Positions 56,370-64,000 of a stretch of 64,000 nt of DNA are shown here, piece after piece. The DNA is taken from contig OV884056.1 in the NCBI GenBank assembly GCA_930367215.1, positions 247,407,127-247,471,126 of the forward strand, given 5' to 3'. The translations under genes and the position numbers were made by a program. Source of the stretch: Pollenia angustigena. Its lineage: Eukaryota > Arthropoda > Insecta > Diptera > Polleniidae. Every line of letters begins with the position of its first letter. The first letter of the stretch is position 1. The notes under the pieces were generated by a model. That model made no database searches and was not told where the DNA came from. It saw only the letters and a list, made by a program, of their open reading frames with translations.

Positions 56370-56373
56370 TAAA
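56332..56373 (-). promoter_or_regulatory. Predicted -1 ribosomal frameshift signal at the Gag/Pol junction
   Basis: On the coding strand the heptamer TTTAAAC (56373-56367) is set in the Gag frame as T-TTA-AAC and is followed directly by the Gag stop TAA. After a 7-base spacer, AGCTAGC (56359-56353) pairs perfectly with GCTAGCT (56338-56332) around a 14-base loop, with two extra GC pairs possible inside. A -1 slip enters exactly the protease frame. Heptamer type, spacer and stem are as known for retroviral frameshift sites. Efficiency is not known. Confidence 0.75.
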
Positions 56374-57765
56374 GGTGACTCTTGTGCCACCTGGTGACTA
56401 GCACGTTGGTTGTTTCCTGGTGGCGAGGAAGATCTCGATCGTCGTCTTGGTGCTTTGCAGTTTCGCTGAATATGGCCAGTTTTACCGCAGTTATAGCATT
56501 TTACTTTGTTTTTACTTTGCTTCTCTCCCAAAGCCTGCAAAACTGCCTCCTTCATGCTTCTCATTTCCTTCAAAATATCTCCTTCGTCTTCGGCTGTTAT
56601 ATCGAGCTTGCGCACCTTGCATATATGCGGTTTTGAAATTATTCTAGCGGTTTCTTGTGCTAGGGCAAATGATACCGTTTCTGCAAATGATGGCTTCTGT
56701 GATGCACATACCGCTAGTTTTACATCAGCATCCCGTATACCGTTTACAAATGCCTCGGTCTTAAAATGATCTAGCAATGGATGACTTTCACCTGGATAAG
56801 TAAGCTGCACCAAGCGCTCAATCTTTAATGCGAAATCCTGTAGCGTCTCGTTTGGCTTTTGTACTCTACCCCGTAATTCCATTCTGAATATTTCTTTTCT
56901 ATGTTCACCACCATACTTGCGTTGCAGTGCTACCATAATGTCATCATAATTATTTCTGCAACTTACTGGTACACTTTCTAGAATTTCAGCCGCAGTTCCT
57001 TTTAAAGCCAGAATCAGCTCTATGGCTTTTTCTTCATTGTTCCAAGCATTTTTATTGGCAACTGTGTCAAACTGGAACTTAAACACATTCAATGGTGAGC
57101 TGCCGTCAAAACTTGGAGCTCTTATTCTATTCGAGACTTCTGGAAAAACTCGCACCACTCCCTCTTGGCACTGAAGACTATTAACTCTTTCTTCCAGATG
57201 ATGAAGTTTTCCATCAAAAACCGTGACTTGTGTTTTCACATTAGTGAGTTTTTACATCAGTGACTTGTGTTTTTACATCAGACAATTCTATTTCCATATC
57301 GTCTACTCTTTCGTTTATAACAGTAGAAATCTCTTGAAGCTTCTCAAGTTTTTCATTAGTAGCCTGAAGTTTCTCGTTAGTCACTTTAGAATTTTCTTGA
57401 ATTTCGGCTAAGATGGTGCTTGCATTTTCTACGATAGCTTTTGAATTTTCTTCCATTTTTCTAGAGGTTACAGCCGAATTTTCTTTTACCATTTCCTCCA
57501 TTTTTCTAGAATTTTCTTCCATTTTTTCCATTTTCTCCATCATAGCAGCAAACATTGTACCAAGATCCATGTTGCTTGTGACTGCACGGGTAGCAACTTC
57601 TATTTCTTCTTTTTCTTCAAATTCATAAGTTGCGATGTCAATATTGCGTCGCTTAAATTCATCGATTAATCTTTTCTGCAGCTCAGCTTTATTTCCAGCA
57701 GTAGGCAGATCCAACTTGCCCAACTCTTTCTTCAGCTGTTCAACTTTTAGCTCATCGAATTTCAT
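56364..57765 (-). pseudogene. Gypsy family G Gag, one frameshift
   Basis: Gag starts at 57765 with a SAP-like motif (ELKVEQLKKELGKLDLPTAG), then an acidic stretch and a long coiled coil with repeated RKMEE, NEKLQ and DVKTQVTD units. A small indel at about 57240, inside the DVKTQ repeats, shifts the frame. The rest is the capsid-like core (RAPSFDGSSPLNVFKFQFD, then FRMELRGRVQKPNETLQD) and one zinc knuckle CYNCGKTGHIQRNC with a basic RRRSRSSS tail. It ends at 56364, overlapping Pol by the frameshift site. The truncated copy at 19271-20520 has the same plan with a different lesion. The start is chosen because the SAP motif begins there and the primer site lies 60 bases upstream. Confidence 0.88.
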
Positions 57766-57825
57766 TGTTGTTTGTATAGTTTTTTTTTTTATTATTTTAT
57801 TTTATTTTTTTTTTTATTGCAATTT

Positions 57826-57839
57826 CACTTCTGACACCA
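57826..57839 (-). other. Primer binding site matching tRNA-Leu
   Basis: The coding-strand sequence TGGTGTCAGAAGTG, two bases inside the 5' LTR, is complementary to the 3' end of a tRNA-Leu (as I know its sequence, ...CACTTCTGACA plus CCA). Micropia and mdg3-type elements use this primer. Confidence 0.7.
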
Positions 57840-57841
57840 AT

Positions 57842-58086
57842 TGTTACGTTTTTCCTTTAATAAACGCGTTTGAGTTCTTTTAATTGCAAATCCGAATAAA
57901 AACACACACTTATTCAACTTAACAAACTTTATTGAAATTAATTATTTTGTTCACAATTGTTAGTTACGAACAGAACCGTTTTTCAAAACAAACTAAAACT
58001 AATTTTACATGAGTCACCCCTTTTTATATTTCATAATTATTTCTAGATTTTTCCTGAACCTTCCCGTAAAAACTATTTATTATGTT
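57842..58086 (-). repeat. 5' LTR of gypsy family G, interrupted at 58086
   Basis: The inner 245 bases match the 3' LTR at 52354-52598. At 58087 the match ends and TGTTCAAACTAG begins, taken as the start of a BEL/Pao element. The missing ~165 bases of the LTR should lie beyond the right edge of the window. Confidence 0.85.
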
Positions 58087-61000
58087 TGTTCAAACTAGCA
58101 TAACGTGTTCATCATTTTATATTTGACATTTATACTTATATTTTGCCTCTTAGTTTGAATCTGAAATAACGTCTAATTTGTAAACTTAATGAATTTAATA
58201 TCTACAGTTTGAAAACAACTGTATCTTTACTTAAAATGAATTAAAGCTAATGTCATTGCACGGATAAGTTAACAATTTAATTGTCATCTTTCCCGCCATG
58301 TCAATGTAGCCATCTTTTTCTATCTACCTAGCCTCCGTGGTTGGTAAATAGCTTAAACTCTTACACTTATAATTGATTACTTGAACTATTCACTACTTAC
58401 TTTTAAATTGAGATAAATTAATTACTTGCTTGTTTCTTATTTAAAGTTAATTGTAAAGAAAACTTAATTAAAACTTCATTATTATAAACCTTAAACTGGA
58501 AATAAAAAATAACCTTTGTGAAATCAAACTTAAATTCCCCACTGGACTTTTTATTGCACCGATTTGGTGTAAAAGGAAATTCGCTTAAGGTTTCCAGCAG
58601 CAATTCCACTCCCATCCAAGGCAGTTTATTTTCGCCCGCACTTTACCTTCCAAAAGGAATTACTCTGCAGCTGCTCTCCCTAAGATCATCATCATCATCG
58701 TCATATCACACTTCATTCCACCTAGGAAACACGCAAGTATACACATACATACCTAATCTCATTTACTCCTGGTCAGCCTCTCATTATTTTCTACCTAATA
58801 TACATTCACCTAAAATCATTAATACTTACTCTTGCATTCCCATTATACATATTGCATCCACCCATCTCACTACATTCACACACATACATACATATATTGC
58901 CCAGTTCATTCCATTCCTACAAGGGTAAATATATACATGGTCCTTCGAGGAAACTTTCATCATAAAAAATAGTCAAAAGTGCTAAATATTTCCAAACAAT
59001 AGTGCATACCTACATACATAGTAGCCTAGTGTCGTCATTACTTCGGTACATACAAACAAACATAGGCACACAAACATCTTAAAGGAAAAAGTGTGTTAGA
59101 AAAAGGTAGAAACGTATGTATAACCCTACATACATACATTTGTTCATTTAAGTGAAAGATTACCCCCTCATTTCAAGTGTTAAAAGTGTTTCAAGCTGAA
59201 AGAGAAAAAAGCTACATACATAAAAGTATAAATACGTACATACCTACATATGTACAGATCAGTTTCAACCACTAAATTCTAAGCAAAAAGTTTAGTGAAA
59301 AATACATACTTAGGTACGTACATACATTTTGTTTAAAATTAAAACCATTTCGGGAACCGTTACTTTTCCCTCTTTTCTTATTCGCAAAATTTTTGCTGAA
59401 ATCAGGGTCATTTGAAGTTTACACAAAAAACCAAAAATTAATACCACAAAAGAAAAATAAAATTCGGAAAAAAAAATTACAAGAATAAAGAACGAAAGGT
59501 TATTGAAGTAGAAACGTTAGCAGAATAAGAGAGCGCAAAAAACGTACGTTCTCTTAATATATTCATACAACTTTAAAACCAACGAGTAAAAACGTGAGTA
59601 CATTGCTCTTACTTGATAAAATTCATATTCTTTTGTAACACACACCTCTTTAACACACATCTTTAATACACACTCTATAATCTCTTTAAATTCACACACG
59701 AATCTCTTTAACATATTTATCCATCTTACATACTTAATTTGTTCATTCTACATACTTTTTCATATTTTATCAATCTCTCACAACACATAAACACATGTAC
59801 ATGCATATTTAAATACAAAATTAATTTTGGCACTTCTTTATTTATTAAAAGAACACAGTGGGGTAAATAACCAAAAAATATTAACAAAATTAATTTCTTT
59901 GAAAACATAATAAACTAATTTTTTAACCGACAAATTGCACAATATAAGCAAATTGAATAAAGAAAACCTATTTTAATAATAAAAATATTTAAAAGTAAGG
60001 AATTTAAATTAAAATTGCACTAGGAAAAAAAAAACATTGTTTGCTTATATTTATCTACGACAGAAGAAAAAACACAAAACTAAGTTGCTCATCTCATATA
60101 AAGCAGTGAACAGTGGGTACGATCACCCAAAAAAAATAGGAGAATTATTTTAAAGCCTAAATAAAATATTTTCGAATCCAAATAAAATTAAACTAACAGA
60201 AACTAATATAATTATTATTCATTATTAATTAACAAATAAAAACAAAACAATAAAACTCAAAAAGAATAATACATTTTTTTTTATTTTTAAATAATTATCG
60301 AATTTAATTAAATTAAACAACTTGGTAAATTCGATAAGCAAAAATAAGAATAATTTATGAACACATTTTAAATACAGTCCACTGGTCTCAATATTTGAAG
60401 AAAATAGCTTATTACTAGAAAAGTGCTAAACAAAGCTGTTGGGAATTAAAATTCCAGGCTATTTTACTAATATTTCATCGCAATTGCAAGGCTTTTGGGA
60501 ATTAAAATTCCAAGCCAATTGGCACATATCTCATCTCAATCACAAGGCTTTCCAAGCAAGTAAGCTTTCCATACTACTATATTTTCTGTGTCACGTAAAA
60601 GAAAATATATTATACATACATTTTATATCGCTCTGTAGTTTTTCTTGCATAAAACGAAACATAATACAGTTTCTTTCTTTCTATAAATAATTTATACCGC
60701 CCTCTACTCTCCTTTAGTACATAAAGGAATCTAATACAGATTTGCTATTAACATAATTCTTCATCTCGCTCTATTTTCCTTTGGCACATAAAGGAACATA
60801 TCATAAAATTCGCTACGTAAATACATTTTATACCGATATCTACATTAAGTAACTTAATATAGATTTGCTATCTATATTAAATTTATTTCACTATTCACCC
60901 TTTAGCACATTAGTGTAGATTTGCTATTTACATAAAGTTTCGATTTACGCTTTACTTTCTTTTGGAACATAAAAGAACATACTTATTTAATCTATTAATT

Positions 61001-61449
61001 ACGGAACCGCTGTATAATCTCTTTTGGCCCATAAAAGAAAATATTTATAACGCGCTATATTTTACAATCTTACATAAAGGAAATTATCTCAGACTCGCGA
61101 TATAATTTTTCCTAACTACAAATTGATAGAAAATTACACAGATTGTCATCTATTTTAAACCACTCCTTGTTTTCATTAATTTGAACATTATTGTATCTCT
61201 TACGAACAAAATATACATTAGCCTTCCATAGTCTCCAACCGCAATCGCAAGCCATTTATCAGAAAACACATATTCCGTTCGCAAATCGAAAATTGTTACG
61301 ACATTTAACAATAAAAAGAAATTTTGATATAAGCTTGAGTTCACAGTTCAACTAAAAATCAAAATTGTTCTAATAAAAAGAAATATTAGGAGTTCGCCCC
61401 TCAAAAACTTTCATTACAATTTACAAACCATATTTGCATTTTTCTCACT
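58087..61449 (+). mobile_element. BEL/Pao element: 5' LTR and leader (internal boundary not found)
   Basis: The segment runs from the TGT at 58087 to the Gag start. It has no gene. It contains short ACATACATA runs (58740-59300), a 56-bp duplication at 60439 and a degenerate ~60-67-bp array (60580-61085). The LTR/leader boundary and the primer site could not be located. A length of 3.36 kb for LTR plus leader is large for this group. Confidence 0.5.
60439..61085. repeat. 56-bp duplication and degenerate ~60-67-bp array in the BEL leader
   Basis: TTGGGAATTAAAATTCCA repeats at 60439 and 60495 with the following ~40 bases in diverged form. Further on a small hairpin-like block, CCTTTnGnACATAAAGG, recurs near 60711, 60778, 60899, 60958 (CTTTTGGAACATAAAAG) and 61019 (CTTTTGGCCCATAAAAG), with weaker copies near 60586 and 61072. 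Steps are 67, 121, 59 and 61 bases. GATTTGCTAT occurs between some of them (60738, 60860, 60917). The block, not the rest of the unit, is conserved. Confidence 0.6.
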
Positions 61450-64000
61450 ATGGCCCCATCTAACAACAGATTTACATTCGATGCAAACAATTTAATATCA
61501 TTTTGCAAAAGAAATGATATTCAAGAATCTTCTGGATAGTCTGAAGAACTCCTAGATATTAAATTAAAAGATCTTGACAATCGTTGGAATAAGGTAGAAA
61601 AATCGTATGAAGATCTCATGCTATCTAAGCAAAGCGAGGAAATAAAAACAGCGGCACAACAACAATATGAGGCATGCGTAGAATTGTATTACGTTACTAT
61701 TTCAAAGCTTCTCGATTTTATTAAGCCGTATAGGGAGAGCCGAAACTCTCGCGTTAGCACACAACCCATGAATCCAATTCCGACTCAAGAAGTTGTTAAC
61801 ACATGTCTCAAGCTGCCCCCTTGTGATACACAAACCTTCTCAGGAAGTTACGAAGAATGGCCTGCTTTTCGTGACATGTTCACAGCAGTTTATATCAACC
61901 ACCCAAGATTGACATACGCCGAAAAATTATACCATCTTCGTAACAAAACAACAGGAACTGCAGGATCAATAGTAAATAGATTTCCCCTAACAGATGATAA
62001 TTTCAATCTTGCTTGGCAAGCTCTCAAATCCCGATACGAGAACATTAGGGTTTTGGTAGATAACCAAATAAGAAATCTCTTTAACATTCCTGCAGCAATT
62101 CACGAGGACAACGAATCCCTACAGAGAATTCATAGTTCCGTTTCGGACTGTTTGTCTATGTTGGAATCGTTCGGGGTATCAGCTGAAGGCTGGGATCCCA
62201 TATTGGTTAACCTAGTCTATTCCAAACTACCTCACGAAACCCTAGCGCAATGGGAACAATCGCTAAACGCATGTAGAAATTTGCCAACATGGGAACAACT
62301 AAGCCATTTCCTGCTCAAGAGATGCGAAGTAGTAGAACGAATTGTTACAATTCAACTCACGAAAACTTCATTTCCCAAATCCCAAGCCCGAGTTCAAACC
62401 TATTCCTCTCAGGAGAAGCTTAATCTAAATTGTAAAATGTGTAATGAGGCACATGGCCTAAGATCATGCACACAATTTCGCAACCTATCAATCCAAGAAA
62501 GGGTTGATTTTGTTTTCAAAAACCAAATTTGCAATAACTGCCTTTCGATCACTCATACAAAAAATAATTGTAAGAGCAAAAATACATGTCTAAATTGTGG
62601 AAAAACCCATCACACTTTACTGCACATGCGTCCAAACAATAATACAAAAACAAATGCAAATCAATCCCTTAATAACAAAAGTCATAATTCCTACACGCAC
62701 AAGTCAACTTCCCACACTCAAAATTCGGTTTCTCATCCTCCAAATGCAAATTTCAATACTCAAAATCAACAGCCGCATGAGTTATCGACGCAACCCTCGA
62801 CAGCTAGCTCTGTGAGAAACCCGCAAATACATTCCAATTATGCTACAAGTCAAACGAATATCCTTTTAAGAACAGCCCTCGTTCAAATAGAAACTAGGGG
62901 GGAGCGTTTCACAATTCGAGCGCTTATAGACCCAGGCTCCGAAAGAACATTTATTTCAGAAAAAGTTCGAGCACGCTTGAATCTTCCCTTCAAAAAGTCC
63001 AAATTTGAAATAATAGGAGTTGGCGGGCAAACACAGACCGCTGATAAAGAATGTGACTTAACTCTAGTTTCAAAAAAAACCAATTTTCGCCTCCAAGTAT
63101 CGGCAATTGTGCTCCCTAAGGTTACAAATAGAATACCCTCAAACTCTTTTAAAGTTAGCTGCGAATTCGGTCTCTCAGGTATCGAACTAGCTGATCCATA
63201 TTTTAACGTTTCCTCTGCAATTGACCTCATCTTAGGAAATGATAGCGAAAGACATATAAATCTAGATGGAATAAAAAGGAATGTTTGTGGATCCGCTTCC
63301 GCATATAAAACCATTTTTGGCTGGGTTCTCAGTGGCCCAATCCAAACGCAACCCATAGCATCCTTTACTTCTATCACAAATTCTAGCGAAAATTCTGACA
63401 TAAACGAATTACTTCGAAGATTCTGGGAACAGGAAGAAGTTCCATCTTCCCGACCCATAGCTTCAAAAGATACAATTTGTGAAGAATTTTACGCAAAAAC
63501 GACAAAACGTCTCCCTGACGGTCGTTATATGGTTCGTTTACCATTCAAAAAAGAATTTCCGGAAGAAAAATATCTCGGCACATCAAGGTTTATAGCTCTA
63601 AGCCAATACGCGAGAATGGAGCAAACTCTCGCTAAAAATCCCCAGCTCCACGCGCAATATAACGAAGTGCTTAGCGAGTATATAACACTTGATCACATGG
63701 AACCAACCACCTCAATGGAATACATCGCAGGAGATAAGTGTAGTTCTTTTTACCTTCCCCATCACGCTGTCGTTCGCCCAGACCATAAAACTACCAAAGT
63801 CCGGGTAGTTTTTAATGCATCTCGAAAAACTAAATCTGGGGTTTCCCTAAACGATGTTCTATATACAGGTCCTACATTACAGGCAGATTTAGTTACCGTT
63901 ATATTAAATTGGCGTTTTTACCGGTATGTCTTTAGCGGGGACATTCAGAAAATGTATAGGCAAATCCTCGTAGATCCCTGTGACAGGCCCTATCAACGGA
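61450..64000 (+). CDS. BEL/Pao Gag-Pol, single frame, one early TAG, cut by the window edge
   Basis: ATG at 61450 opens a frame that meets a TAG at codon 30 (61537-61539) and is then open to the window edge, over 815 codons. After a short coiled region comes a DUF1759-type Gag (FSGSYEEWPAFRDMF, KLYHLRNKTTG, AWQALKSRYEN), then Cys-rich motifs (CKMCNEAHGLRSC, CNNCLS, CLNCGKTHH at 62430-62610). An aspartic protease with LIDPGSERTFIS lies near 62925, a linker follows, and the reverse transcriptase starts (KVRVVFNASRKTKSG, then FSGDIQKMYRQI with its first catalytic Asp). Gag, protease and RT in one frame without a shift is the BEL/Pao plan. The products act in particle formation, maturation and cDNA synthesis. 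The TAG is the only visible lesion; a downstream ATG at 61618 could serve for a shortened protein. Confidence 0.88.

Larger units (their letters stand above)
52354..58086 (-). mobile_element. Ty3/gypsy element, family G, nearly complete
   Basis: The element is on the minus strand with a truncated-looking 5' LTR (right), a tRNA-Leu-type primer site, Gag, a -1 frameshift signal, Pol, a polypurine tract (AAGTGGAGGGCAG, 52763-52775) and a full 3' LTR (left). It integrated into the 388-bp array. The right LTR is broken at 58086 where a BEL/Pao element starts. Gag has one frameshift and Pol two nonsense codons. By primer and layout it is near the mdg3/micropia side of Ty3/gypsy, but I am not sure of the clade. 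There is no envelope gene. Confidence 0.88.

Noticed and set aside
56364..57765. Envelope gene or infectious retrovirus in gypsy family G
   Set aside because: Pol ends directly at the polypurine tract and 3' LTR; there is no room for an envelope frame.
61890..63458. Minus-strand open frames in the BEL region
   Set aside because: They are shadows of the well-supported plus-strand Gag-Pol frame.

Overview
The window looks like intergenic, transposon-saturated DNA from an insect, most likely a higher fly (Diptera; a calyptrate is plausible). The reasons are strong AT richness, jockey-clade and CR1-clade LINEs, Ty3/gypsy and BEL/Pao elements, and many repeats with the module order of fly DINE-1/Helentron-associated elements (ATACCCTTCACC start, CCGTCTGTCCGTC run, CGGCACAGCCG hairpin, CTTACTTGTTTTT end). 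I recognise no host protein-coding gene, rRNA or intact tRNA. Nearly every coding stretch belongs to a mobile element, and most are broken.

Layout. 1-~4.7 kb: 5' end of a minus-strand Ty3/gypsy element (E1), with Gag running off the left edge, a long leader, a tRNA-Lys primer site and a presumed LTR that holds a degenerate ~75-bp tandem array. 4.7-12.8 kb: no genes, but a foldback element, a 62-bp exact direct repeat and a complete Helentron-like element. 12.87-17.83 kb: jockey-like LINE with an intact 980-residue ORF2 and a 13-bp target duplication. 17.97-19.27 kb: hAT transposase pseudogene joined to a truncated gypsy copy (19.27-21.02 kb). ~23.5-29.7 kb: decayed gypsy element E3, its Gag split by a 1.25-kb terminal-inverted-repeat element. 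29.99-35.8 kb: internally deleted piggyBac element split by a second jockey-like LINE with a 16-bp target duplication. 36.3 kb: 140-bp foldback element. 37-39.8 kb: CR1-clade LINE fragment with a PHD-finger ORF1 and its own insertion. 40.8-43.7 kb: large Helentron-like palindrome interrupted by a Tc1 element. 43.7-45.0 kb: gypsy integrase fragment. 45.0-48.1 kb: tandemly expanded Helentron-like block. 48.3 kb: tRNA-Arg-like pseudogene. 49.9-52.35 kb: 388-bp tandem array that inverts on itself. 52.35-58.09 kb: almost complete gypsy element with a textbook -1 frameshift signal between Gag and Pol. 58.09-64.0 kb: BEL/Pao element inserted in that gypsy element's 5' LTR and running off the right edge.

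The region is best read as layers. The 388-bp array was hit by gypsy, and gypsy was then hit by BEL. piggyBac was hit by a LINE. The Helentron palindrome was hit by Tc1. E3 Gag was hit by an unclassified DNA element. The most complete coding sequences are LINE ORF2 (14565-17507), the BEL Gag-Pol frame (one nonsense codon in the visible part) and the gypsy Pol frame (two nonsense codons). The observations I rate highest are the frameshift signal, the inverted 388-bp array, the two degenerate arrays inside retroelement 5' regions, and the 1.25-kb element with perfect 21-bp inverted ends.
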